Source of the DNA: Clostridia bacterium
GTDB lineage: Bacteria; Bacillota; Clostridia; Oscillospirales; CAG-272
Assembly: GCA_017463125.1 (NCBI GenBank)
Contig: JAFTPV010000018.1
Location: 119,866-183,865 of the forward strand
Length of the DNA stretch: 64,000 bases
Direction: 5' to 3'
A program made the translations under genes and the position numbers. The notes under the pieces are model-generated. The model was not told the origin of the DNA and made no database searches. It saw only the letters and a program-made list of their open reading frames with translations. Positions 1-8,654 of this stretch are shown one piece after another. How positions within the stretch are numbered: position 1 is the stretch's first letter; each line of letters begins with the position of its first letter.

Positions 1-1
1 A

Positions 2-958
2 TTACACTCAACCGACCCATATCACAACTTGGCTGTCGAAGAATACATGTTCCGAAAAACGCAGGATAATATATTTATTCTTTGGCAGAACGACAAAACT
101 GTCGTTATCGGCAAAAATCAAAATATAAATTGTGAGCTTAATTTTGATTTTGTGAATAAGAACGGAATCAAGGTTGCAAGGCGTATTACAGGCGGCGGCG
201 CAGTCTACCATGACTTTGGTAATCTTAATTACAGCTTCATTTCATCGACAGAAAAAGAGGGCATAGATTTTGCCTATTTTACAAAGCCCATAATTGAGGC
301 ACTCAATGCCCTCGGAGTTGATGCAAGACTGACCGGCAGGAACGATATTGAGGTTGAAGGGAAGAAAATTTCCGGAAATGCCCAGTATTCAAAAAACGGC
401 AGAACTCTTCATCACGGAACACTGCTTTTTGATACCGATTTATCTGTACTTTCATCAGCGCTTCACGTTGATGAGGAAAAAATCAAATCAAAAGCAATAA
501 AATCCACAAGATCAAGAGTCACAAACCTTAAATCTCTTATTCCTATAAAGAATATTAACGAATTTATAGATTATCTTTGCTGCTATGTTATTAATAAATA
601 TTCTCCGGAGATAATTTCCGAGCCGTCTGATTTGTATATTACGGAATTAGAAGAGAGAAATAAGTCAGAGGAATGGCTTTTCCCGAAAAACTCCTATCTT
701 TCTACCTTCACGGTGAGAAAAAAGAAAAAATACGACTTTGGAATAGTTGATATTGAACTTTCCATGAACGGTGATATAATCTCGGATATCAAAATTTACG
801 GTGATTTCTTTGGTACAAAGGATGTAAGTGAGCTTTCGGAAAAAATATCAGGTAATAGCCTTGATTTAATCGATGAAATTCTAGAAAGCATTAACCTTTC
901 AGACTATATACTTGGAATGACTGTTAATGAATTTTCCGAGCTTATAAAAAGAGGATGA
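2..958 (+). CDS. lplA: Lipoate--protein ligase A (5' end beyond window)
   Basis: Cytoplasmic enzyme that activates lipoate with ATP and attaches it to the lipoyl lysine of E2 or GcvH proteins. The frame is open from base 2 and already reads STDPYHNLAVEEY, the usual N-terminus of LplA, so the true start lies upstream of the window and the first in-window start-like codon (TTG at 29) is internal. Family motifs are clear: RRITGGGAVYHDFGNLNYSF (lipoate/ATP-binding loop) and GRNDIEVEGKKISGNAQ with the catalytic lysine region, followed by HHGTLLFDTDL. The C-terminal part carries the LplA accessory domain. About 318 residues are visible, close to full length. The gene ends inside a bidirectional terminator. 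Confidence 0.93.
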   Translation, partial: LHSTDPYHNLAVEEYMFRKTQDNIFILWQNDKTVVIGKNQNINCELNFDFVNKNGIKVARRITGGGAVYHDFGNLNYSFISSTEKEGIDFAYFTKPIIEALNALGVDARLTGRNDIEVEGKKISGNAQYSKNGRTLHHGTLLFDTDLSVLSSALHVDEEKIKSKAIKSTRSRVTNLKSLIPIKNINEFIDYLCCYVINKYSPEIISEPSDLYITELEERNKSEEWLFPKNSYLSTFTVRKKKKYDFGIVDIELSMNGDIISDIKIYGDFFGTKDVSELSEKISGNSLDLIDEILESINLSDYILGMTVNEFSELIKRG

Positions 959-980
959 CAAAAATCATCCTCTTTTGTTT
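947..980. terminator. Bidirectional intrinsic terminator between lplA and the fused transporter/activase gene
   Basis: Eight-base stem GAGGATGA / TCATCCTC (951-958 and 965-972) with A-rich flank on the left and T-run on the right, so it works for both converging transcripts. The lplA stop codon lies within the left arm. Confidence 0.85.
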
Positions 981-2701
981 TATATAACCGTATGTCCCGA
1001 TTTTCTCAAAAGCTCTTTAGCGTGTGCAATTTCCTCGTCTGTCGGAAGCTTTTCGGGCATTTTAGATGCGATGCCTAGGGACTTATATTTCGATTCCGAG
1101 TAATTGTGATACGGCAAAAGTCTTATCTTGGTAATATTCTTGATATTTTTTAAAAAATCCGCCATTTTTTCAATCTGCTCGGAATTATGTTCAGGAATAT
1201 AAGGAATCCGTATTTCAATTTGCTTGCCGATGCTGTCAAGATACTTGAGATTTTCTATAATCAGCTTGTTTGATTTTCCCGTGCATCTGATATGTACGTC
1301 CTCGTCATACGCCTTAAAATCATAGAGAAAAACATCGGTATAGGGAATCACTTTGTCAAGACTTTCACTAGGCACATAACCGCAGGTGTCAACTGCCGTA
1401 TGAACGCCGTTTGCTTTTAACTCCTTTAATAGTTCGGCGCAAAAGTCAGCCCACATTAAGCATTCACCGCCCGAAAGGGTAACACCGCCGTCGGAATTAT
1501 CAAAGAATTCCTTATCTTCAAGCAGGATTGGCAAAAGCTCGGAAACACTTACTTCCTTGCCATATTCCACACGCGCACCGCCAAGACAATCCGAAACACT
1601 AAAACCATTCTTTTGGCACTCACCGCAGCCTATGCACTTATGCTCGTAAAATCCAACCTCATACTTTGCCGAAAGTCCCTCAGGATTATGACACCAAAGG
1701 CACCTAAGAGGGCAACCCTTAAAGAATACAGTTGTCCTTATTCCGTCACCGTCGTGAACGGCAAAGCGCTTTATTTCAAAGATTTTAGACTTCATTTTAT
1801 TATTCCTTACCTTTTTGTTTCCCAAAGTTATACCTGCTGAAATCAAAATAAATGCGATTAAATACTGCCATTTGAATATATTTTCTGAAAGTAGTATTGC
1901 GCCAAAAATGCAGGCAAAAAGCGGCTCGGCAAATTTTATAATAAACATATTTGAAAGCTCGCAGGTTTTTAATATGTTATTCCAAAGAAGATAAGCCACC
2001 ATAGAAGCGGTGCAAATGTATGTAAAGACCAAAAGACTATCTAAATTAAAACTCAGGAAATCAGCGCCCATAATCAAAGCAACAAAAAGTAAAACGATAC
2101 CGCCCGAAAGCTGAGATATTCCGGTTATCCAAAAGGGTGAATTGTTTTCAAGCGTCTTTTTGCTTAAAATACTTGCAACAACGGTACAAACAGAAGCAAG
2201 AATAATAAGAATATCACCGAAAGAAAAGCTAATACCGCCGGGATTAAAGTTAATAGCAATAATTCCGAAAAAGCCTATAATAGCGCCGATTATCTTCCAA
2301 ATACTATATGTTTCATTCTTAAAAAACAGAAAGGCGAAGCATACATATATTAAAGAACCCAGCTGTTTTATAAGAGCGGTTTTAGAGCTATCTGTGGAGC
2401 TTAATCCTATGTAGGTAAAGGCATAATGAAGAATTATCGAAAACAGACCTATCAAAAGAATCATGCCGAAAGTTTTGATTTTTGGAGCCTTAATTTTATC
2501 TTTTTTCAAAAAGGCCATGAAACAGACGATAGCACCGCAAAGTGCAAATCTTGTTCCCGCAAACATTAAAATGCTAGGAATATCACTTCCGTTTATTTCA
2601 AAGACTTCGTAACCTATCTTTACCATTGGGAATAACGAACCCCAAAGCGCCATTACGAGAAGCGATAAAAAAAGTGTTCTTAAATTTAGTGTGCTTTTCA
2701 T
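980..2701 (-). CDS. EamA/DMT-type transporter fused in frame to a glycyl-radical-enzyme activase
   Basis: Two proteins in one frame. Residues 1-302 are a ten-helix EamA/DMT permease. Residues from about 303 (internal ATG at 1795) are a 271-residue radical-SAM activase: GDGIRTTVFFKGC, the C-x3-C-x2-C cluster motif in CPLRCLWC, an Fe-S insert around CIGCGEC, and GGVTLSGGECL. It would install the glycyl radical on the GRE encoded upstream in the same operon. A good ribosome site (AAGGTAAGGA) precedes the internal ATG, and a TAATAA lies one frame away just before it. One extra base in the A-run at 1812-1816 would separate the genes. The fusion is therefore either real and recent, or a one-base assembly error. 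The ATG at 2701 overlaps the preceding stop by 4 bases. Confidence 0.85.
   Translation of the reverse strand: MKSTLNLRTLFLSLLVMALWGSLFPMVKIGYEVFEINGSDIPSILMFAGTRFALCGAIVCFMAFLKKDKIKAPKIKTFGMILLIGLFSIILHYAFTYIGLSSTDSSKTALIKQLGSLIYVCFAFLFFKNETYSIWKIIGAIIGFFGIIAINFNPGGISFSFGDILIILASVCTVVASILSKKTLENNSPFWITGISQLSGGIVLLFVALIMGADFLSFNLDSLLVFTYICTASMVAYLLWNNILKTCELSNMFIIKFAEPLFACIFGAILLSENIFKWQYLIAFILISAGITLGNKKVRNNKMKSKIFEIKRFAVHDGDGIRTTVFFKGCPLRCLWCHNPEGLSAKYEVGFYEHKCIGCGECQKNGFSVSDCLGGARVEYGKEVSVSELLPILLEDKEFFDNSDGGVTLSGGECLMWADFCAELLKELKANGVHTAVDTCGYVPSESLDKVIPYTDVFLYDFKAYDEDVHIRCTGKSNKLIIENLKYLDSIGKQIEIRIPYIPEHNSEQIEKMADFLKNIKNITKIRLLPYHNYSESKYKSLGIASKMPEKLPTDEEIAHAKELLRKSGHTVI
1793..1816 (-). 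other. Fusion junction: internal ATG, out-of-frame TAATAA and A5 tract
   Basis: On the minus strand the order is AAA-AAG tract, ribosome-site-like AAGGTAAGGA, TAATAA (1802-1797, out of frame) and ATG (1795-1793). The tandem AAA AAG codons resemble a slippery site. A -1 shift or one inserted A leads at once to the TAATAA and leaves the activase to start at its own ATG. Confidence 0.7.
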
Positions 2702-3555
2702 TTTATTTCTCCAAATAAATAAGGGAGTCTTCCTACTGTTTTAGATTTTTTTACAATTGTAAATCCTGCGTTTTTGTCATCTTTAATATCTGCCCCAAAG
2801 CTAGCTGTTGTGATAGCTAATATATCCATATTTTCACCGCAAAAAGAGCAGCTTGTGGGAATTTGTGTTGGTATATCTATGTAGTCACATATTTCAAGAG
2901 AAGATGTGTCAACCACAGCAATATGCCCGCCGCCCCAACATCCGACGTACAAACGTCCATCCTTACCAATAGTAAATCCGTCAACACCTAGAACCGCAAT
3001 TTGTCTGCCCGAATATGTAATAGCTCCACTTGCTTTATCAAAACTATATTCCTTGATAATTTGCGTATCGCTATCGGTATGATAAAATTTGGTTTCATCT
3101 ATGGACCACTCCATACCGTTTGATAAGAGTAGCCCGTCTAGCAACACTCTTACGCTTCCGTCAGAGGAAATTCGATATAATTTGCCGTCGATCTTATCGG
3201 ATATTCCTTTTCGCTTTTCGCTTTGCGTGCCAACGTATATAGCACCGTCAGGACCAACCTTCATATCGTTAGCATGCTTTATCTCGAATTTTGTGTGGTC
3301 ATAAATCTGTGATATGGAACCCGAGTCGTTCAGGATATGAACACCGCCTTCGTGGGATATAATAAGACGATTATTAATATCAAAGGCAAATGATGAGATA
3401 CCAAATGGAAGAGCACGAACACTCACTTTATCGGTTGTAAAATCGTAAGTGCAGATTTCATTTCCAAATCCATTGGTAAAATATAGCTTTTGCTCTTTTT
3501 CGCTCCATATCGGACCTTCGCCGATAATACAACGTTTGTCTGTCAAAATTTTCAT
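2698..3555 (-). CDS. SMP-30/gluconolactonase/LRE family sugar lactonase
   Basis: A 285-residue six-bladed beta-propeller protein of the SMP-30/gluconolaconase-like family, which typically opens sugar lactones using a bound divalent metal. The metal-binding signs are present: the N-terminal GEGPIWSEKE glutamate, HANDMKVGPDGAIYVGTQ (Asn and Asp ligands) and the blade motif SNGMEWSIDETKFYHTDS. The start ATG overlaps the upstream esterase stop by 4 bases, and its own stop overlaps the next start by 4, so translation is coupled through the GRE operon. No signal peptide, so cytoplasmic. Substrate is unknown; a product of the GRE or of a deacetylated sugar is an inference from context. Confidence 0.85.
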   Translation of the reverse strand: MKILTDKRCIIGEGPIWSEKEQKLYFTNGFGNEICTYDFTTDKVSVRALPFGISSFAFDINNRLIISHEGGVHILNDSGSISQIYDHTKFEIKHANDMKVGPDGAIYVGTQSEKRKGISDKIDGKLYRISSDGSVRVLLDGLLLSNGMEWSIDETKFYHTDSDTQIIKEYSFDKASGAITYSGRQIAVLGVDGFTIGKDGRLYVGCWGGGHIAVVDTSSLEICDYIDIPTQIPTSCSFCGENMDILAITTASFGADIKDDKNAGFTIVKKSKTVGRLPYLFGEIK

Positions 3556-4250
3556 TTTTTTACTATTTGTAAGTACGCATTAAAGTAACGCTTACCAAAC
3601 TCACGGTAGGATACGGAATTAAAATGAATACCGTCATCCTTGCATTTAAGACCTTCGGCACTTACAAATGCTCCGTAGTCAGCTGCTAATTTTTCAAGAA
3701 TCGTATTTATTTCCTCAAAATATCTGCATCTTCCGTCTTGATATTCACCTACAAAATCTCCTAAAGCACCGATTATTATGGGGATATCATCCGATAGATC
3801 AAGCTCTTTTTTCAAGGTATCTATTGTATTCTTGAAGCGTTCTGCGTATTTTTTTACGTCAGATAAGTCAATACTGTCATTTTCGCCTTGGTGCCAGAGA
3901 ATACCGACAATTTCGGAGCTTCTTTGCGCAAGCCTTGCTTGATTTACCGCATTGTCAAACAGAATCTCGTCCGGCTGCCACTCGGAGATAGACGTTCCCC
4001 CATCGGCGCAGGGAATTAGCCCAACCTTCTCATTAAAGTATTTTGCGTACTCGTCGGCAAAGCTTGCCGCAAGACCGACACCGCTATGAAAATCACCCCA
4101 TATCTTTCTGTCGGGATTTATCGGCTCTGACATAGGAATAAATCTACCGTTTCTGAGCATAAAGCAGTTGGGGTTTACAATTTCGGGTACTTCGCCAAAA
4201 TCTCCGCGCCCCGCCATATTGGATTGCCCTATCATAAGAAAAGATTTCAT
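3552..4250 (-). CDS. SASA-domain (sialate O-acetylesterase-like) carbohydrate esterase
   Basis: A 232-residue SGNH-type esterase. The block-I serine lies in MIGQSNMAGRG, the canonical GQSNM(A/S)G signature of the SASA/DUF303 family; IPCADGGTSISEW and GILWHQGENDS follow, and the C-terminal DDGIHFNSVSYREFG supplies the Asp/His pair. Family members remove O-acetyl groups from sugars. No signal peptide is visible, so it probably acts on an imported substrate. It overlaps the GRE stop by one base (TAATG) and the next gene by four, which ties it to the GRE pathway. The exact substrate cannot be read from sequence. Confidence 0.85.
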   Translation of the reverse strand: MKSFLMIGQSNMAGRGDFGEVPEIVNPNCFMLRNGRFIPMSEPINPDRKIWGDFHSGVGLAASFADEYAKYFNEKVGLIPCADGGTSISEWQPDEILFDNAVNQARLAQRSSEIVGILWHQGENDSIDLSDVKKYAERFKNTIDTLKKELDLSDDIPIIIGALGDFVGEYQDGRCRYFEEINTILEKLAADYGAFVSAEGLKCKDDGIHFNSVSYREFGKRYFNAYLQIVKK

Positions 4251-6466
4251 TATACAAGTCCCTCTGCCTGACGGATAAATCCGTCCTGTTCTTTCTTATT
4301 TATATTGTTCCAGAGTACGTTCCAGCCGCAAACACGTATTTGCAGATCCTCGTATTTCTCAGGGTGCTTTTGTGCGTCTCGGAGTGTCTCGGCATCAAAA
4401 ACGTTGATATGAATTGCATGACCGCCCCGCTTTCTGAATGTGGTGACAAGTCCGTACATAGCTTCAAGTCCGTCATCGCCTTGAACGGCAGAGGGCAGGA
4501 GTCCGAGATCCAGCGCCGCATCGCTTGTAAATTCGGTTGCATCAATTTTTGTAGCCGAGAGTATAGCCGCAGTTGCGCCATCGCGGTTTTGTCCCATAGA
4601 TGCAGAAACGTTTTTGGAAAGCTCCTCTCCGATAAGTCTGCCATTTGCCGACGATGCGGTTTTATCTGCCATTGTGTAAGACATTCTTGCAACGTGGAAG
4701 CCGCAACCCCATTTTCCGCCTCTTTTGGGAGAGGTCGGTCTGCCCATAACATTCTTTGCGATAAAGGAAGTCAAATCTTTTGCAAAAGAGTCGGGAACTT
4801 CCTTGTTGTTTCCGTATTTTTCTTTGTCTGCAAGCAGTTTTTTGCGGAATATATCATGTCCCTCGTAGTTTTTATCAAGAATTTCGACAAACTCAGAGAG
4901 TGTAAGCTCTTTTTTGTCGTAAACGTACTTTTTAAGCATAGTCAGCGAGTCAACAATGTCAGCAAGGAAACCAAACTGTACAGATGATGCGGTTTTTGTA
5001 CCGCCCTCCAGGACGTCTTTGCCGTTATCGACGGCTTTTTTTATTGTTCCCGAGAACATAGACAAAGGATTTATATACGAAAGATGATCCTCAAAGCTAT
5101 TTACCGTTTCAATAACCTTATTTATATGATAAAGAAGAATTCTCTTGTATTCATCATATAATTTCTCAAACGTAGTGTAGTATTCAATGGAAGGAACACC
5201 GTCCATATATTTAATAGCGGTTACACCGTCGCATCCCTCGTGAAGAGCCTGTTCAAGAGGCTTCAAAAGGTTGAAATAGTTCATTCCGCCGCCAAAGGAG
5301 CCGGGTGTAGAATATTCGTAACAACCTTTTACTACTGCGAGCCTTGCTTCCTCTTCGGTCGCACCTGCGTTCATAAGAGCTGCACGAATAGTTTCATCAC
5401 AAACAAATACGATGCAGTTGTTTCCGCGACGTATCATATCAAGCGCTTTGAAAACAAAATCCTTAGGAGTATTTTCCGCAAGCTTTATCTGAATTTTGGG
5501 ATTGTAAATTCCCATCTTGTCATAAACGTCAAGGAATAGGTAAGAAAGCTCGTTTATTTCGGTTGTACCGTCAGCCTTTGTGCCTCCGAGGTAAACAGGC
5601 TGGTTCCAGTAGTTTCCGATTGCGGTAAACTGCAAGAAGAAGTAGGCAAGGGTAGTGCGGATCTCCTCTTCGGTTACACCTCTTTCAAGATCGCTCTTAT
5701 AAAGACCGTATAACTGCCTATCAATATTGGAAAGTGAACGCACCTGAAGGCAGTCAATATGCTCGCTTATCATAAAGTATATATAAACAAGTAGTAATGC
5801 CTCGTAAAAGCTACTTGGAGGGTTCTGCTTAAGATTATTTAACGCTTTTGCAAGTTTTTCAGATCCCATAGTTTTGTGTGCCAAATTCTCAAGTCTTGAC
5901 AAAAAGTCGATAAAAGCAGAGTAGCTGTATTTTACAACATCGTAAAATTCTTGCTTTTCGGGGTATTTATTTGTTACCGCCTTTTCACTGACCTCTGCAA
6001 GAATTCCTGAAAATCCAAGGGTGAAGAGTCTATCAAAATCGGGAACGCTATGGTCAAAATCTGGCCAGATCGTACAAATAGAGGCATTTGTGTATTTATC
6101 CATTTCGTCAAGAACGTCGGGAATCTTCTCTCTGAAAAGCTCGTTGTACCATTTGCCGATTATGGTTTTGTTAAGTGGACGGTCAATAGAATTGATAGCA
6201 GGGAAGATATCTCTGCTGTCGCAGGATATTCTTGTGTTTTTCAAAACAAACTCAAGTGCCTTTGCCTTTCTGACCGGGTGGGAGAGGTGTGACATTTTCT
6301 CGTCATCTTCCATAATTTTTTGAATTATAACATCCCCGTCAAGTCCTGTGCTTTCATCAAAAATCCGGTCCTGTCTTACAAAACGGCTTCTTCCAACGAT
6401 AGACTGGGGCTCATCGGCATACTTTTGCATTATGTACTCATAATCTTCGTTTTTGATATACTGCAT
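4250..6466 (-). CDS. Glycyl radical enzyme, PFL-like family, substrate class unassigned
   Basis: A 738-residue glycyl radical enzyme. The thiyl cysteine sits in KGCYEYSTPG (Cys382 with Glu384, the C-x-E arrangement of dehydratase-type GREs rather than the Cys-Cys pair of pyruvate formate-lyase). The glycyl loop near the C-terminus reads RVCGWN (Gly714), with Trp where the family nearly always has Tyr. It is shorter than most characterised GREs. First gene of an operon with an esterase, a lactonase, a transporter and its own activase, so a sugar-derived substrate is inferred. No microcompartment shell genes are nearby. Ribosome site AAGGAG 8 bases before the ATG. Expression is probably controlled by the divergent AraC protein. 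Confidence 0.88.
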   Translation of the reverse strand: MQYIKNEDYEYIMQKYADEPQSIVGRSRFVRQDRIFDESTGLDGDVIIQKIMEDDEKMSHLSHPVRKAKALEFVLKNTRISCDSRDIFPAINSIDRPLNKTIIGKWYNELFREKIPDVLDEMDKYTNASICTIWPDFDHSVPDFDRLFTLGFSGILAEVSEKAVTNKYPEKQEFYDVVKYSYSAFIDFLSRLENLAHKTMGSEKLAKALNNLKQNPPSSFYEALLLVYIYFMISEHIDCLQVRSLSNIDRQLYGLYKSDLERGVTEEEIRTTLAYFFLQFTAIGNYWNQPVYLGGTKADGTTEINELSYLFLDVYDKMGIYNPKIQIKLAENTPKDFVFKALDMIRRGNNCIVFVCDETIRAALMNAGATEEEARLAVVKGCYEYSTPGSFGGGMNYFNLLKPLEQALHEGCDGVTAIKYMDGVPSIEYYTTFEKLYDEYKRILLYHINKVIETVNSFEDHLSYINPLSMFSGTIKKAVDNGKDVLEGGTKTASSVQFGFLADIVDSLTMLKKYVYDKKELTLSEFVEILDKNYEGHDIFRKKLLADKEKYGNNKEVPDSFAKDLTSFIAKNVMGRPTSPKRGGKWGCGFHVARMSYTMADKTASSANGRLIGEELSKNVSASMGQNRDGATAAILSATKIDATEFTSDAALDLGLLPSAVQGDDGLEAMYGLVTTFRKRGGHAIHINVFDAETLRDAQKHPEKYEDLQIRVCGWNVLWNNINKKEQDGFIRQAEGLV

Positions 6467-6482
6467 AACAAATCTCCTTTAG

Positions 6483-6543
6483 AGTGTTTTGAGTTAAGTA
6501 TAGCACACTAAAAAATAAATGTAAATGTAAAAAACAAAACACT
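6483..6543. promoter_or_regulatory. Inverted repeat in the GRE/AraC divergent region
   Basis: AGTGTTTTG (6483-6491) and CAAAACACT (6535-6543) form a perfect 9-bp inverted repeat 43 bp apart, enclosing both promoters' core region. A candidate binding site for the AraC regulator. Sequence symmetry is seen; binding is inferred. Confidence 0.45.
6497..6525 (-). promoter_or_regulatory. Sigma-A promoter of the GRE operon
   Basis: On the minus strand: -35 TTTACA (6525-6520), 17-bp spacer, -10 TATACT (6502-6497). The weak -35 suits an activator-dependent promoter. Confidence 0.7.
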
Positions 6544-6571
6544 TGACTATTTCAAAACAAAATGTTATAAT
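6543..6571 (+). promoter_or_regulatory. Sigma-A promoter of the AraC regulator
   Basis: TTGACT (6543-6548), 17-bp spacer, TATAAT (6566-6571), followed by ribosome site GAGGTGATGG before the ATG at 6592. Confidence 0.8.
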
Positions 6572-6591
6572 AAATTCGAGGTGATGGATTT

Positions 6592-7380
6592 ATGACAGAA
6601 TTTATGAAGTGTAACTTTGATATATCAAAAATTGTAGTTGCGTGCTTCGTAGCAAAGGGAAATGGTAAGGCTAGCCATAAGGACCGTCCAAATCACGGAT
6701 TGGCGTTACACCTTGACGGAAAGAAGGAGTATTGTTTTTTTGACGGAAGAAAGCTCATGGTTGAAAAAGGGGATATCATATATCTTCCCAAGGATTCTAC
6801 GTATACGGTAAAGTCATCCTTGCCGGGCGACTGTTACGCAATCAACTTTCACGTATCAAACGATATATCTTTTCCGCCCTTTGTTTTTCGCGTAAAATCT
6901 ATTTCAAAGTATCTTGACAGCTTCTCATCGGCACGAAGAATATGGGATAGTAAGAACATCGGATACGAAATGCGTTGCAAGGCTTTACTCTATTATGTAA
7001 TTTCTGATATGCAAACAGAATCTGCCGAAAAATATCAACCCAAGAGTAAATATAAGGTAATCGAGCCTGCAGTCAATTATATCAACGAAAACTTTTCCTT
7101 GGAGCTTTTGAACATTTCAAAACTTTCGGCAATGTGCGATATTACTCCGGAATATTTCAGAAAAATTTTCAGAGAGCATTTTGGCAACTCTCCGATAGCA
7201 TATATAAACAAAATGAAGATTTCGAGAGCTAAGGATCTGATATTATCCGGCATGTACTCGCTTGGCGAGGTCTGCGAACTTTCCGGATATTCAGACTTTA
7301 GCCATTTTAGCAGGGAGTTTAAAAAGGCGACTGGTTATCCTCCTTCGGAGTATACGGAAAATAAAAAAGTGCAATCTTAA
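6592..7380 (+). CDS. AraC-family transcriptional regulator of the GRE operon
   Basis: A 262-residue regulator. The N-terminal half is a cupin-like ligand domain (DRPNHGLALHLDGKKEYCFF, then GDIIYLPKDSTYTV). The C-terminal 100 residues are the two helix-turn-helix motifs of AraC/XylS: LLNISKLSAMCDITPEYFRK and SLGEVCELSGYSDFSHFSRE, with the closing GYPPSEY. It is divergent from the GRE operon, with 125 bp between starts and an inverted repeat between the promoters. It is inferred to sense a sugar or intermediate of the pathway and activate the operon. Confidence 0.9.
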   Translation: MTEFMKCNFDISKIVVACFVAKGNGKASHKDRPNHGLALHLDGKKEYCFFDGRKLMVEKGDIIYLPKDSTYTVKSSLPGDCYAINFHVSNDISFPPFVFRVKSISKYLDSFSSARRIWDSKNIGYEMRCKALLYYVISDMQTESAEKYQPKSKYKVIEPAVNYINENFSLELLNISKLSAMCDITPEYFRKIFREHFGNSPIAYINKMKISRAKDLILSGMYSLGEVCELSGYSDFSHFSREFKKATGYPPSEYTENKKVQS

Positions 7381-7396
7381 CGATTGCACTTTTTTG
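7363..7396. terminator. Bidirectional terminator between araC-type gene and rplA
   Basis: Stem GTGCAATC / GATTGCAC with A-run left (7363-7368) and T-run right; loop TTAAC contains the regulator's stop codon. Serves both converging transcripts. Confidence 0.88.
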
Positions 7397-7410
7397 CGTT
7401 AATATTAAAA

Positions 7411-8106
7411 TTAACCGAGCTTAGCGTAGTTTACCTTAACGCCGGGGCCCATAGTAGTTGCGATTACGCAGCTCTTGATGTACTGACCCTTAGCAGCAGC
7501 GGGCTTAGCCTTGATAACAGCGCCAACGAGAGTGTTGAAGTTCTCGGTGAGCTTCTCCGCACCGAAGGATGCCTTACCGATGGGGCAGTGGATGATGTTG
7601 GTCTTGTCAAGACGGTACTCGATCTTACCTGCTTTAGCTTCCTGAACAGCCTTAGCAACGTCGGGGGTAACGGTACCTGCCTTGGGGTTAGGCATAAGTC
7701 CCTTAGGACCAAGCACCTTACCAAGACGGCCGATAACGCCCATCATGTCGGGAGATGCGATAACAACGTCGAAATCAAACCAGTTCTCAGTTGTGATCTT
7801 CTGTACCATATCTTCAGCACCTACGTAATCAGCACCTGCTGCGAGAGCAGCCTCAGCCTTGTCACCGCGAGCGAAAACAAGGGTTCTAACAGTCTTACCT
7901 GTACCGTTGGGGAGGACGATAGCGCCTCTAACCTGCTGGTCAGCGTGACGTGAGTCAACGCCGAGACGAATGTGGATCTCAACGGTCTCGTCAAACTTTG
8001 CCTTTGCAGTCTGGCAAACGAGTGCAACAGCCTCGTCTACGTCATAAAGCTTTGCTTTATCTACAAGCTCTGCACTTGCCTTATACTTTTTACCTAATTT
8101 AGCCAT
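7411..8106 (-). CDS. rplA: 50S ribosomal protein L1
   Basis: A 231-residue L1, full length for the family. It binds 23S rRNA at the L1 stalk and moves with the exiting tRNA. Characteristic stretches are [42 protein letters not shown] and the C-terminal [12 protein letters not shown]. Ribosome site AGGAGG lies 8 bases before the ATG. Last gene of the leftward rpmG-secE-nusG-rplK-rplA operon. The rplJ-rplL pair that often follows is absent here; a convergent regulator and a shared terminator follow instead. In many bacteria L1 represses its own operon, but no leader copy of its binding site was recognised. Confidence 0.97.
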   Translation of the reverse strand: MAKLGKKYKASAELVDKAKLYDVDEAVALVCQTAKAKFDETVEIHIRLGVDSRHADQQVRGAIVLPNGTGKTVRTLVFARGDKAEAALAAGADYVGAEDMVQKITTENWFDFDVVIASPDMMGVIGRLGKVLGPKGLMPNPKAGTVTPDVAKAVQEAKAGKIEYRLDKTNIIHCPIGKASFGAEKLTENFNTLVGAVIKAKPAAAKGQYIKSCVIATTMGPGVKVNYAKLG

Positions 8107-8121
8107 CTGTATGTCCTCCTA

Positions 8122-8547
8122 TCACTCTTCTACGGTAATGCCCATCGAGCGAGCAGTACCTGCCACCATGCTCATAGCGGCTTCGATAGAAGCGGCATTG
8201 AGGTCGGGCATTTTTGTTTCAGCAATTTTGCGAACCTGATCCTTGGTGAGAGATGCAACCTTTGTCTTGTTGGGAACAGCGGAAGCAGTCTCAATGCCTG
8301 CAGCCTTCTTGATAAGAACTGCTGCGGGAGGAGTCTTTGTGATGAAAGTGAAGGAACGGTCTGCGTAAACGGTGATGATAACGGGAATGATAAGACCGAT
8401 ATCGTTCTTTGTTCTCTCGTTGAATTCCTTTGTGAAGTTAGGGATAGAAACACCGTACTGACCGAGTGCGGGACCTACGGGAGGCTGGGGAGTAGCCTTG
8501 CCTGCAGGAAGTTGCAATTTAATGTAACCTTGAATTTTCTTAGCCAT
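8122..8547 (-). CDS. rplK: 50S ribosomal protein L11
   Basis: A 141-residue L11, part of the GTPase-associated centre. The start is set at 8547 ([20 protein letters not shown]) because GGAGGT lies 10 bases upstream; an in-frame ATG at 8565 has no ribosome site and would place the Shine-Dalgarno inside the gene. The conserved [20 protein letters not shown] and the C-terminal rRNA-binding motif GTARSMGI are present. Sits 15 bases before rplA. Confidence 0.97.
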   Translation of the reverse strand: MAKKIQGYIKLQLPAGKATPQPPVGPALGQYGVSIPNFTKEFNERTKNDIGLIIPVIITVYADRSFTFITKTPPAAVLIKKAAGIETASAVPNKTKVASLTKDQVRKIAETKMPDLNAASIEAAMSMVAGTARSMGITVEE

Positions 8548-8654
8548 AATTAATATAACCTCCAAATGTGGTAATTGAAATCGGGAGAATTAAAAAATAT
8601 TTTTCTCCCTCCCACGATTGCTTCATGGCGAAGCGTTAAAAGAGCGGGGAATGA

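Noticed and set aside
4340-4987. 215-residue plus-strand frame antisense to the GRE gene, and similar frames opposite rplA, clp and other genes
   Set aside because: All lie on the reverse strand of well-supported genes and have no ribosome site.
8548-8654. Autoregulatory L11/L1 leader element
   Set aside because: Only an A/T-rich hairpin is present; no rRNA-mimic site recognised.
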